Positions 1 to 6,732 of a stretch of DNA of 9,495 bases are shown here, one piece after another. The notes under the pieces were generated by a model. The model worked only from the letters and a program-made list of their open reading frames with translations. It searched no databases and was not told where the DNA came from. The translations under genes and the position numbers were made by a program. Origin of the DNA: an uncultured Lachnospiraceae bacterium (GTDB lineage Bacteria; Bacillota; Clostridia; Lachnospirales; Lachnospiraceae); contig CAKRHL010000072.1 of NCBI GenBank assembly GCA_934338765.1, positions 1 through 9,495 of the forward strand, in the 5' to 3' direction. Each line of letters opens with the position of its first letter. The first letter of the stretch is position 1.

Positions 1-77
1 GTCTTCCATTTGCGATTTTGCGCAGAAGAGGGGGCACCGGTCTCCACGATGAGGCTTGATATGATCCACGACTGTAG

Positions 78-752
78 TTGCTTGATGACCTCCTCTCAAA
101 TAAAAACAGAGCCAAATCAGCTGATGGAATATTCCATCTCAACGGAAATGTTTATGATATCGAGATGCAGGTATTCAATGCCGGGGACCTGCCACTACGA
201 AGCCGTTATTACCACAGTGAAATGGACAGTTATCAGATTCTGCGGGGACAGGACTACATTGAGCTAAAAGCGTCTATTGTAATCTTCCTGCGCAGCTTTG
301 ATCTCTTCGGGCAAAACAGAAGTATTTACACATTCCAATCACTGTGCCGGGAGGACCCTGATATTTCACTGAAGGATAACAGACAAACAATCTTTGTAAA
401 TATCGAAGGCGATAGAACCGGTCTTTCACCGGAGCTGATAAGCTTTCTTGACTACTTAAAGACGACAGAACCGACAGACGACTTTACCACCAGCCTGAAC
501 AGCAAAGTCAAAAGATTACGTAATGATCTTGATTGGAGGGAAAATTACATGACCTTGGAAAGAAAGATGGAAGAACGTTTCAAAGCCGGAATAGAGGTGG
601 GCAGAGAACAGGGAAAAGCACAAACCCTCAAGGATATGACATTAAAAAAGCTTGCAAAAGGCAAATCGATCCCGCAGATTGCTGAAGAGTGTGAGGAATC
701 TATAGAAACGATCCAGTTTTTGATTACAGAGATGGAGAGAGAAAATAGCTGA
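78..752 (+). pseudogene. Rpn-family PD-(D/E)XK nuclease/transposase-like gene, 5'-truncated
   Basis: The 224-residue reading frame matches the Rpn (recombination-promoting nuclease)/PD-(D/E)XK transposase-like family from its catalytic core to its C-terminus. Visible core: D16 in SADGIF, then VYDIEMQ with E29 and Q31, the D...ExQ form of the active site, followed by the family pattern RSRYYHSEMD (41-50), IVIF..SFDLFGQNRSIYTF (67-86) and a CREDPD segment (90-95). A charged helix near residues 160-185 and a short C-terminal helical repeat (about 186-220) complete the usual tail. The family is usually about 280-310 residues, so roughly 60 N-terminal residues are missing. In-frame stops lie at 57-59 and 75-77, the only possible start is TTG at 78, and no ribosome site precedes it, so this is most likely a decaying remnant. 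A rare TTG-started short form cannot be excluded. Confidence 0.75.
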
Positions 753-762
753 GTCAACTCAG
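749..762 (+). terminator. Weak stem-loop at the end of the Rpn remnant
   Basis: The stop codon of the Rpn remnant sits in a small dyad, CTGAG - TCAA - CTCAG, followed by ATTTTGGTT. The stem is only 5 bp and the T tract is short, so termination would be inefficient at best. It may be a chance palindrome. Confidence 0.25.
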
Positions 763-837
763 ATTTTGGTTCTCTGCTCTTATCTGCCTTTATCATCCCG
801 GCACTTTTTACAAGCATTTTGTAACCACATTATGCCT

Positions 838-871
838 AAAATGCAAGAGAGCCGGATTACTCCGACTCTCT
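838..871 (-). terminator. Rho-independent terminator of the 657-residue surface protein gene
   Basis: Read on the minus strand, positions 871-846 form a stem of 6 bp (AGAGAG/CTCTCT), one C/A mismatch, 4 bp (CGGA/TCCG) and a 4-nt loop. TTGCATTTT follows. It begins 39 nt past the stop codon of the minus-strand gene ending at 910. The T tract is interrupted, so strength is moderate, but position and orientation fit that gene. No T tract follows on the plus strand. Confidence 0.65.
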
Positions 872-909
872 CAAGTATGCATCCGCATATGTATATCCCA
901 ATGAGTGTT

Positions 910-2883
910 TTAATGTATAGCAGGTTTAAAACTATAACTATTGACTGGAACCGGATATTCTGTTGTTCCATCAGAAACCTTGATTACAACCTGAACAGAA
1001 ATCTTATAAGCATCCTTATTTTCGGACATTGCTGTTACGAGTGTTTCAAGTTCATCATCCGTCAAAGTAATAGTAGTTTCCATTTCTCCTGTTTCTGAAT
1101 TATAGGTCGTAGAACTTGTTCCTATAGAGCCATAATCATCACTTTGTTTCTGAATGTTAATATTAGCATAGCAGAGACTCTGTCCTTCAATCGGCATAGT
1201 TAACTTTGTTTTAATAGTATTATTAGACCCAATTTCAATTCCCTCATTCTTGGTAAAATCATATGTAGGCATTACATTCAGATCTAACATTCTTACCTTA
1301 ATCGTTGTAACTCCATCAAAGACAATTCCTACATTATCATTTTTCAAAACGTTTGCAAAGGCTACATCTATATTATCGTTTTGCAGCCATGCCATATAGC
1401 CTCCCTTTGTATAAGTATCACTCTCTTCATCGTACTTTACATAATTGGTATTTCCAATTCCCCAACCTGCTCCTACATGATCAAGTCTCAATACAGGCTC
1501 AACGAGTCCAGTGGTATCTGCATCAGTATCGATCTTAGACATATCGATACCAAGTTTAACCTGTTCTCCATCCTTATCATCAATGACTTTTGAGAAGAAT
1601 ACCCCTTCAAATTTATCAGCAGCTCCATCTAATGTAATCTTACCATTTTCATCCATAGTTGCCGTTACTGTATAGATTGAATCCGGTGCGAGCGTTGACA
1701 CAGGATCTGGATCCTCAGTCTCCTCCGGTGGAGCTGTTGTGGTTGCCGGTGCATCCGTCTTAGCCGGTGCTGTTGTGGTTGCCGGTGCATCTGTCTTTGC
1801 CGGTGCATCTGTCTTTGCCGGTGCATCCGTCTTAGCCGGTGCTGTTGTGGTTGCCGGTGCATCTGTCTTAGCCGGTGCATCTGTCTTAGCCGGTGCATCT
1901 GTCTTAGCCGGTGCATCTGTCTTAGCCGGTGCATCCGTCTTAGTCGGTGCTGTTGTGGTTGCCGGTGCATCCGTCTTAGCCGGTGCATCTGTCTTAGCCG
2001 GCGCATCTGTCTTAGCCGGTGCTGTTGTCTTAGCCGGAGCTGTTGTCTTAGCCGGAGCTGTTGTTGCAGGTGCTGTTGTTGCAGGTGCCGGTGTTACGCT
2101 TCCTGTTGGTGATGGCGCCGGTGTGCTTGTTGGCTCTGCGCTCTCAGATGGTGATGGCGCCGGTGCCGGCGAATCTGATGTGCTTGGTGACGGAGCCGGT
2201 GACTCTGATGTACCAGGTGTTGGCTCTGCGCTCTCAGATGGCTCTTTTGTCTCAGCCGGTGCTTCTGTCTTGGCTGGGGCCTCTGTCTCAGCCGGTGCCT
2301 CTGTCTTGGCAGGTTCCTCAGTCTTCTCAGGAGCCTTTGTCTCGTCCGGTGCTTTGGTCTCATCCGGAGCCTTTGTCTCGTCCGGTGCTGTGCTTGGCAC
2401 CTCAGTCGGTACTACACTTGGCACTACACTTGGTGCCACGCTAGGTACTACACTTGGCACTACGCTAGGTACTGCACTTGGTGCGACACTTACAACCGGT
2501 GCGTTGGTTGCTGCAGCTGCTTTTACTGTTACCTTTGCTGTTAATTTCTTGGAGGTTTTCTTGCCCTTCTTAGGCACATATGTAACCTTGGCAGTAACTG
2601 TAGTTTTTCCTTCCTTTAACCCAGTTAGTTCCCCCCCCGAAATACTTGCGATCTTCTTGTCTTTTACAGACCATTTTACCTTCTTGATCTTCTTGACTTT
2701 GCTCTTCTGAACTTTCAGCTTCACCTTTCCACCTACAGTTACAGAAACGGATGTCTTGTTCAATTTGACGGTAGCCTTTTTGGTTGCTGCTCCTGCTTTT
2801 GCGCCGGGTACTGCGCAAACAGAGAGAACCATTGCAGCAGACAATGTGTATGCTGTCGCTTTTTTGAATGTTCTTTTTCTCAT
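910..2883 (-). CDS. Secreted Big_2-like domain protein with long Thr/Pro/Ala repeat linker
   Basis: This encodes a 657-residue exported protein. Residues 1-30 are a signal peptide: basic MRKRTFKK, a hydrophobic core, then AKA before a likely cut near residue 30. Residues 35-121 form a Lys-rich bacterial Ig-like (Big_2) domain, recognisable from VKLNKTSVSVTVGGKVKL, the W71 strand and the EGKTTVTAKV pattern. Residues 122-400 are a low-complexity linker: a V-V-P-S repeat, a DETKAP-type repeat, a Ser/Pro stretch, then KTDAPA-type repeats. Residues 401-657 are an acidic, beta-rich domain I do not recognise; it has a DHVGAGWGIGN loop. There is no LPxTG motif or C-terminal membrane anchor, so the protein may be secreted or held by non-covalent wall contacts. 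The start at 2883 is preferred over an in-frame start at 2970 because it gives a proper signal peptide and follows AAGGAGG. The gene has its own promoter and terminator. A role in adhesion or polysaccharide binding is inference only. Confidence 0.88.
   Translation of the reverse strand: MRKRTFKKATAYTLSAAMVLSVCAVPGAKAGAATKKATVKLNKTSVSVTVGGKVKLKVQKSKVKKIKKVKWSVKDKKIASISGGELTGLKEGKTTVTAKVTYVPKKGKKTSKKLTAKVTVKAAAATNAPVVSVAPSAVPSVVPSVVPSVAPSVVPSVVPTEVPSTAPDETKAPDETKAPDETKAPEKTEEPAKTEAPAETEAPAKTEAPAETKEPSESAEPTPGTSESPAPSPSTSDSPAPAPSPSESAEPTSTPAPSPTGSVTPAPATTAPATTAPAKTTAPAKTTAPAKTDAPAKTDAPAKTDAPATTTAPTKTDAPAKTDAPAKTDAPAKTDAPAKTDAPATTTAPAKTDAPAKTDAPAKTDAPATTTAPAKTDAPATTTAPPEETEDPDPVSTLAPDSIYTVTATMDENGKITLDGAADKFEGVFFSKVIDDKDGEQVKLGIDMSKIDTDADTTGLVEPVLRLDHVGAGWGIGNTNYVKYDEESDTYTKGGYMAWLQNDNIDVAFANVLKNDNVGIVFDGVTTIKVRMLDLNVMPTYDFTKNEGIEIGSNNTIKTKLTMPIEGQSLCYANINIQKQSDDYGSIGTSSTTYNSETGEMETTITLTDDELETLVTAMSENKDAYKISVQVVIKVSDGTTEYPVPVNSYSFKPAIH
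1745..2068 (-). repeat. 18-nt tandem coding repeat (18 units) in the surface protein linker
   Basis: There are eighteen consecutive 18-nt units based on GCCGGTGCATCTGTCTTA (plus strand). They code on the minus strand for KTDAPA, with TTTAPA variants at units 2, 6 and 12 and diverging units at the high-coordinate end. Several units are identical (for example units 7-10), which points to recent expansion by slippage or unequal crossing-over. A partial unit lies at 1730-1744. The length is a multiple of three, so gain or loss of units keeps the frame. Confidence 0.95.
2239..2394 (-). repeat. 18-nt degenerate repeat coding DETKAP / AKTEAP / AETEAP
   Basis: Residues 164-215 of the 657-residue protein consist of six-residue units: three DETKAP copies, then EKTEEP, AKTEAP, AETEAP, AKTEAP and AETKEP. 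The period matches the later KTDAPA array, but the copies are more diverged, so this is an older section of the same kind of linker. It alternates acidic and basic residues. Confidence 0.85.
2389..2490 (-). repeat. 12-nt repeat coding V-V-P-S units
   Basis: Residues 132-165 repeat a four-residue V/A-V-P-S unit (VAPS, AVPS, VVPS, VVPS, VAPS, VVPS, VVPT, EVPS). In DNA this is a 12-nt period with ACACTTGGTACTAC-like units on the plus strand. It links the Ig-like domain to the charged linker. Confidence 0.85.
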
Positions 2884-2893
2884 TCTGATAAAA

Positions 2894-2900
2894 CCTCCTT
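2894..2900 (-). promoter_or_regulatory. Ribosome binding site setting the start at 2883
   Basis: The minus strand reads AAGGAGG followed by 10 nt and then ATG at 2883-2881. This near-perfect site rules against the longer in-frame start at 2970, whose extra 29 residues do not look like an export signal. Confidence 0.85.
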
Positions 2901-2949
2901 CTTGTTCCCTCCTCGTCATCTGAGGGTACACATAAATAACAACACTATC

Positions 2950-2978
2950 AGCATACCATTTTTGTGACAAATTAACAA
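2950..2978 (-). promoter_or_regulatory. Probable sigma-A promoter of the 657-residue surface protein
   Basis: The minus strand contains TTGTTA (2978-2973), a 17-nt spacer and TATGCT (2955-2950). TGG directly before the -10 gives an extended -10 element. It lies between the cysA stop codon and the surface gene and would give a leader of about 60 nt. No clear terminator follows cysA, so some read-through from the sulfate operon is possible. Confidence 0.6.
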
Positions 2979-3004
2979 GATATTTCTTAAATTTTTCTAA
3001 ACTC

Positions 3005-3745
3005 TTATTGCTTTTTTATCCTCAATGCCTCATATCTTTCCCGATCTATGAAATCCTGCACAAAAGAAGTGGCCGGATGACGGCAGATTTCTTCCGGAGA
3101 ACCAATCTGCTCGACCCGTCCCTGATTGGTGACAATGATCGTATCCGCCACCTCCATTGCCTCCTCCTGGTCATGGGTAACAAAGATACTGGTCACGCCG
3201 ACCCTGCCGATCATTTCCTTCAGCCAGCTCCGAAGCTCTCTGCGCACCTTGGCATCGATGGCTGCAAAGGGTTCATCCAGCAGAAGCAGATGTGGATTGG
3301 GAGCAAGCGCCCGGGCAAATGCCACTCTCTGCCGCTGACCACCGGAAAGCTGATGGGGATACCGTTTTCCCAGATCCTTCATGGAGATCAGCTCCAAAAG
3401 CTCATCCACACGCTCCCTGATCTCCTTTTTGCTCTTTTTCTGTATCTCCAGTCCAAAGGCAATATTATCTGCCACAGTCATATAACGAAACAGTGCGTAA
3501 TTTTGAAATACGAAGCCAATGCCTCTTTTGCTGCCCGGAATATCATTGACCCTTTTATCCTCGATCAGAATATCCCCCGAGTCCGGAATATCCAGACCGG
3601 CGATCATCCGGAGGATCGTTGTTTTTCCGCTTCCGCTGGGTCCAAGCAATGCTGCCAGATGTCCCTTTTCAATCCCAAAGGACACATCCTGAGATGCATG
3701 AAAACCATCAAATGTTTTATTTATATCTTTCATTTCTATATACAT
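3005..3745 (-). CDS. cysA: Sulfate/thiosulfate ABC transporter ATP-binding protein, short form
   Basis: This is the 246-residue ATPase of the sulfate importer; two copies would bind the cytoplasmic face of CysTW and couple ATP hydrolysis to uptake. All nucleotide-binding motifs are present: Walker A GPSGSGKT (35-42), Q-loop QNYALF (from Q81), signature LSGGQ (133-137), Walker B LLLLDEP (153-159), D-loop around D164 and switch His H191 in FVTHDQEEAM. Typical CysA proteins are about 340-365 residues with a C-terminal TOBE-like regulatory domain. This one stops soon after the nucleotide-binding domain, and the next bases are promoter sequence, so nothing encodes the missing part. The start at 3745 (MYIEMKDI) is chosen because GGGAAGGT lies 5 nt upstream; a GTG at 3769 has no site. 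It is last in the operon, 34 nt after cysTW. The sulfate assignment rests largely on Sbp; the ATPase alone would not separate sulfate from related anions. Confidence 0.92.
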   Translation of the reverse strand: MYIEMKDINKTFDGFHASQDVSFGIEKGHLAALLGPSGSGKTTILRMIAGLDIPDSGDILIEDKRVNDIPGSKRGIGFVFQNYALFRYMTVADNIAFGLEIQKKSKKEIRERVDELLELISMKDLGKRYPHQLSGGQRQRVAFARALAPNPHLLLLDEPFAAIDAKVRRELRSWLKEMIGRVGVTSIFVTHDQEEAMEVADTIIVTNQGRVEQIGSPEEICRHPATSFVQDFIDRERYEALRIKKQ

Positions 3746-3779
3746 AACGGACCTTCCCTTCCATAACACCTTTTATATG

Positions 3780-5489
3780 CTACACATTTTTTCTTCCCAC
3801 TGCCACGATGACCGACCGCAGGATCAACAGGATCACCGCCATGATCACCAGCAATGAGGACACTGCAAAGGCTGCCACGGTATTAAACTCATTGTAAAGA
3901 ATCTCCACATGCAGCGGCAGTGTGTTGGTCACTCCACGCAAATGACCGGAGATCACGGAAACTGCACCGAACTCTCCCATAGCTCTCGCCGTACAAAGCA
4001 CGATACCGTACAGCAGCGCCCATCTCATATGAGGGAATGTGATCCTGGAGAATATCTTCCACTTTCCTGCTCCCATCAGAGCCGCCGCTTCCTCCTCATC
4101 CTTTCCCTGTGCCTGCAGTACCGGGAGAAGCTCCCGAAATACAAACGGAAATGTCACAAATATTGTTGCCAGAAGCACTCCCGGCACGGCAAAAACAATC
4201 TTGATATTGTGCGCCTGCAGGAAACCGCCCATCCATCCCAGATTGCCAAAGGTCAGACTGAATACCAGTCCGGCGATCACCGGGGAAATGGAAAACGGAA
4301 TGTCGATCAATGCCGCCAAAAGCTGTCTGCCCGGAAAATAATATTTTGAAATGAGGACCGCCGCAAATATACCAAATATTGTATTGACCACCACTGCGGA
4401 ACCTGTTGCAAGTACGGTCAGCTTCAATGCTTTGATGGTATATTCATCCAGCACAGCCCGCACATAGGCATCCCAGCCTTCCTTCAGGGCACTGCTGAGC
4501 ACCAGAAGCAATGGCAGCACCATCATCACAACCATAAAGATAACTGCCGCTGCGATCAAAACACCCTTTAACGGACGATGGCTGTCCTTCTGGTACGGCT
4601 CCACGATCTTTTTGAGGGAAGCCCCGTTTTCTCCTCCCTCATGAAAACGCTGCATATATATCTGTATGGAATTGATCAGGAGCATCAATAAAAATGAAAT
4701 GATGAGAAGAACTACTGCGATTGCCGTCGCATCGGCATATTTGAACTGTTCCAGCTTTGACATGATCAGAAGCGGTGCGATCTGTGTTTTGAAGGGGATA
4801 TTGCCTGCAATAAAAACGACACTTCCATATTCACCGATCCCCCGGGCAAATGCCAGTCCGAAGCCTGCCAGTGCCGCCGGGTAAAGCTCCGGAAGGATCA
4901 CCTTAAAAAATGTGCGGATCCTGCCCGCTCCCAGCATCATAGCTGCTTCCTCGTACCCTCTGTCAAGCTTTTCCAGCACAGGCTGTACCGATCTGACCAC
5001 AAAGGGGATGCCAACAAATATCATAGCGATGGTGATCCCTGCCTTGGTGTAGGCAATCTTGATCCCTGCCTTTGCAAACAGTGCTCCCACCCATCCCTGA
5101 TCGGAATACAGGGTTGTCAGCGCAATGCCTGCCACCGCTGTGGGCAGGGCAAAGGGAAGCTCGATCATCCCATCCAGTATCCTTTTGCCCGGAAACTCAT
5201 AGCGGACCAGCACCCACGCCAGTATTATTCCAAAGATCACATTGACCAGAGCCGCCCAAAAGGCACAGGATAAACTGACCTGATAACCGGACATGATCTG
5301 CCGCGATGTAACCACCTGTATAAACTCTGAGAAACTCAGCCTTCCTGCCGACCACACGATAGAGGCCAAAGGGATCAGCACCAGGCATGCCAGCATGGTG
5401 ACCGACACGCCGAAGGTCAAGCCAAATCCCGGGATAACTCTCACTCCGTGTGGATTTTTTCTTTTTACGATTCCTATTCCCTGCTGCAT
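3780..5489 (-). CDS. cysTW: Fused sulfate ABC transporter permease, CysT-CysW in one chain
   Basis: This 569-residue membrane protein contains both sulfate permease subunits head to tail. Residues 1-280 are CysT-like, with hydrophobic segments near 22-46, 70-96, 109-130, 148-170, 205-225 and 254-280, and an EAA loop at 178-200 (EEAAMMLGAGR...P). Residues 306-569 are CysW-like, with segments near 308-333, 356-382, 391-412, 430-450, 488-510 and 540-562, and a second EAA loop at 464-486 (EEEAAALMGAGK...P). A polar linker of about 25 residues (281-305) joins them. Both EAA loops should dock on CysA. In most bacteria CysT and CysW are separate proteins of about 280 residues each. The frame is unbroken, so this is a real fusion, not a missed stop. 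AGAGG precedes ATG at 5489. It sits 32 nt after sbp and 34 nt before cysA, giving a minimal three-gene importer. Confidence 0.93.
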   Translation of the reverse strand: MQQGIGIVKRKNPHGVRVIPGFGLTFGVSVTMLACLVLIPLASIVWSAGRLSFSEFIQVVTSRQIMSGYQVSLSCAFWAALVNVIFGIILAWVLVRYEFPGKRILDGMIELPFALPTAVAGIALTTLYSDQGWVGALFAKAGIKIAYTKAGITIAMIFVGIPFVVRSVQPVLEKLDRGYEEAAMMLGAGRIRTFFKVILPELYPAALAGFGLAFARGIGEYGSVVFIAGNIPFKTQIAPLLIMSKLEQFKYADATAIAVVLLIISFLLMLLINSIQIYMQRFHEGGENGASLKKIVEPYQKDSHRPLKGVLIAAAVIFMVVMMVLPLLLVLSSALKEGWDAYVRAVLDEYTIKALKLTVLATGSAVVVNTIFGIFAAVLISKYYFPGRQLLAALIDIPFSISPVIAGLVFSLTFGNLGWMGGFLQAHNIKIVFAVPGVLLATIFVTFPFVFRELLPVLQAQGKDEEEAAALMGAGKWKIFSRITFPHMRWALLYGIVLCTARAMGEFGAVSVISGHLRGVTNTLPLHVEILYNEFNTVAAFAVSSLLVIMAVILLILRSVIVAVGRKNV

Positions 5490-5521
5490 AATAATCCTCT
5501 TTTCTGAGCGTTTACCATGCC

Positions 5522-6565
5522 CTATTCGCTGTAGATCTGATCAAATACAGCACCATCATCGAAGAAATCCTGATATGCCTGATCCCATCCGCCAAAGTCG
5601 TCAATAGTTACCAGATTCATATCCAGATTGAACTGATCCGCAAACTCCTTCAGGATCTTTTCATTGGATGGGCGGTAATAATTCTCTCCCGCAAGTCTCT
5701 GTGCATCATCGGAGTAAAGATATTCCAGATACTCCCTGGATACCTCTTCGGTTCCTCGCTTCTTTGCCACAGAGTCCACCACTGCCACAGACGGCTGTGC
5801 CAGAATACTGACACTTGGCGTCACGATCTCATAATCATCCGGGTATTCCTCCATAGACAGATAAGCCTCATTTTCCCAGGCGATCAATACATCCCCCTGT
5901 CCTTTTTCTACAAATGTAGAAGTCGCACCTCTTGCTCCGGAGTCGAGAACAAGCACATTTTGATAAAGCTTCTTCATAAACTTCTTGGTCTCCTCCTCGT
6001 TGTTGCCATCCCTGTGCTGCTCATATGCCCATGCAGCCAGGAAATTCCAGCATGCACCTCCGGATGTCTTCGGATTTGGCGTGATCACGTCAACATCTTT
6101 TTTGACCAGATCATCCCAGTCCCGGATATCCTTTTCGTTGCCCTTACGCACCAGAAATACAATGGTTGATGTATATGGGGAGCTGTCCTTGTCAAATTCA
6201 TCGATCCAGCCCTTGTCGATCAGCCCTGCCTCCTCAATGGCTGTAATGTCATGAGCCAGCGCAAGGGTCACCACATCTGCCTCGTTACCCTCGATCACGG
6301 AACGAGCCTGAGCGCCTGAACCTCCATGGGATGCTGTGATCTTGACGGAGCCGCCTTTCTCCTTCTGCCAATGCTTCTGAAACAATTCATTGTAGGATGC
6401 GTAAAACTCTCTGGTCGGATCATAGGAAACATTTGTAATGGATATTTCCTTTGCTTTTCCTGTGTCCGCGCTGCCTTTATCTCCTCCACTGCAGCCCGTG
6501 AGAATAGTTCCTGCTGCAATAGTTGTTGTCAATAATAATGCGATTAATTTATTTTTCATTTTCAT
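5522..6565 (-). CDS. sbp: Sulfate-binding lipoprotein of the ABC importer
   Basis: This is the extracellular substrate-binding component, tethered to the membrane as a lipoprotein. Residues 1-24 form a type II signal peptide and LTGC places the lipidated cysteine at C25. A Ser/Gly/Asp-rich spacer follows. Both sulfate-binding-protein signatures are visible: VSYDPTREFYASYN (46-59) and NPKTSGGACWNFLAAWAY (164-181). SHGGSGAQARSV (79-90) is also typical of the ligand site. The length of 347 residues is normal. These signatures favour sulfate or thiosulfate over molybdate. The start is uncertain: ATG at 6565 lies only 2 nt from GAGG (7 nt from AGGAAAG), whereas ATG at 6559 (MKNKLIAL) has an 8-nt gap to GAGG; the lipoprotein is the same either way. 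It is first in the operon and follows a promoter at 6608-6636. Confidence 0.95.
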   Translation of the reverse strand: MKMKNKLIALLLTTTIAAGTILTGCSGGDKGSADTGKAKEISITNVSYDPTREFYASYNELFQKHWQKEKGGSVKITASHGGSGAQARSVIEGNEADVVTLALAHDITAIEEAGLIDKGWIDEFDKDSSPYTSTIVFLVRKGNEKDIRDWDDLVKKDVDVITPNPKTSGGACWNFLAAWAYEQHRDGNNEEETKKFMKKLYQNVLVLDSGARGATSTFVEKGQGDVLIAWENEAYLSMEEYPDDYEIVTPSVSILAQPSVAVVDSVAKKRGTEEVSREYLEYLYSDDAQRLAGENYYRPSNEKILKEFADQFNLDMNLVTIDDFGGWDQAYQDFFDDGAVFDQIYSE

Positions 6566-6586
6566 TTCCTCTCTTTCCTGTTTCTG

Positions 6587-6598
6587 TCAATCGATTGA
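6587..6598. promoter_or_regulatory. 12-bp perfect palindrome in the sbp leader (possible operator)
   Basis: TCAATCGATTGA is a perfect palindrome a few bases downstream of the predicted start of the sbp transcript. The AANCGNTT core resembles LacI-family operators, but no such regulator is in the window. A repressor site at this position would block initiation or early elongation. Function is inferred from position only. Confidence 0.4.
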
Positions 6599-6607
6599 TT
6601 TAGGCAT

Positions 6608-6636
6608 AGTATATGCGCTGAAAATCGAATATGCAA
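6608..6636 (-). promoter_or_regulatory. Probable promoter of the sbp-cysTW-cysA operon
   Basis: The minus strand has TTGCAT (6636-6631), a 17-nt spacer and TATACT (6613-6608). The -10 matches the consensus at five of six bases and the -35 is weak (TTG only). Initiation near 6601 would give a leader of about 36 nt. The weak -35 lies inside an inverted repeat (6627-6646), suggesting regulated rather than constitutive expression. Confidence 0.55.
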
Positions 6637-6646
6637 TAGGGTATTC
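6627..6646. promoter_or_regulatory. Inverted repeat covering the -35 of the sulfate operon
   Basis: GAATA at 6627-6631 and TATTC at 6642-6646 form a dyad with a 10-bp spacer that contains AGGGTAT overlap and the -35 hexamer. The position is what one expects of a repressor or activator site. GGGTAT-type half-sites occur in some Rrf2-family operators, but I cannot assign a regulator from sequence. Confidence 0.35.
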
Positions 6647-6665
6647 AAAATTATTTATGTATTCA

Positions 6666-6693
6666 TATCAAATTTCATATGTATATTTTGATA
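6666..6693. promoter_or_regulatory. AT-rich dyad between divergent genes
   Basis: TATCAAA (6666-6672) and TTTGATA (6687-6693) form a 7-bp inverted repeat with a 14-bp spacer that itself contains the palindrome CATATG. The right arm overlaps the putative -35 of the plus-strand gene. It may bind a regulator, but chance is also possible in such AT-rich DNA. Confidence 0.3.
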
Positions 6694-6715
6694 CGTATAC
6701 AGGAACAATGATAAT
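6688..6715 (+). promoter_or_regulatory. Candidate vegetative promoter toward the small spore-protein gene
   Basis: TTGATA (6688-6693), a 16-nt spacer and GATAAT (6710-6715) each match the sigma-A consensus at five of six bases. Initiation near 6722 would leave a leader of about 87 nt. Alpha/beta SASP genes are normally read by sigma-G, so this may instead serve a vegetative transcript or be fortuitous. No convincing sigma-G pair was found. Confidence 0.3.
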
Positions 6716-6732
6716 GTTATATCAATTATCAT
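6708..6732. promoter_or_regulatory. 8-bp inverted repeat over the plus-strand -10 element
   Basis: ATGATAAT (6708-6715) and ATTATCAT (6725-6732) form a perfect 8-bp dyad with a 9-bp spacer. It overlaps the candidate -10 (GATAAT) and the predicted start point, an operator-like position. No cognate regulator is visible in the window. Confidence 0.35.

Noticed and set aside
10..267. 85-codon open frame at the left edge
   Set aside because: It overlaps the Rpn remnant in another frame, shows no family match and has no ribosome site.
1745..2068. CRISPR array
   Set aside because: Units are contiguous 18-mers with no unique spacers and encode protein in frame.
1739..2710. 323-codon open frame on the plus strand rich in VAGASVLAGA
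   Set aside because: It is the antisense of the 18-nt coding repeat. A stop-free repeat unit keeps all its copies open. There is no ribosome site, and the protein would be pure low-complexity sequence.
2884..2970. Longer N-terminus for the 657-residue protein starting at 2970
   Set aside because: The extra 29 residues spoil the signal peptide and overlap the predicted promoter and the AAGGAGG site.
2979..3004. Terminator directly after cysA
   Set aside because: Only a weak AT-only dyad (TTAA...TTAA) is present, without a GC stem or a proper T tract.
3008..3766. 252-codon open frame antisense to cysA
   Set aside because: It lies entirely opposite a gene with all ABC ATPase motifs, shows no recognisable domain and has no ribosome site.
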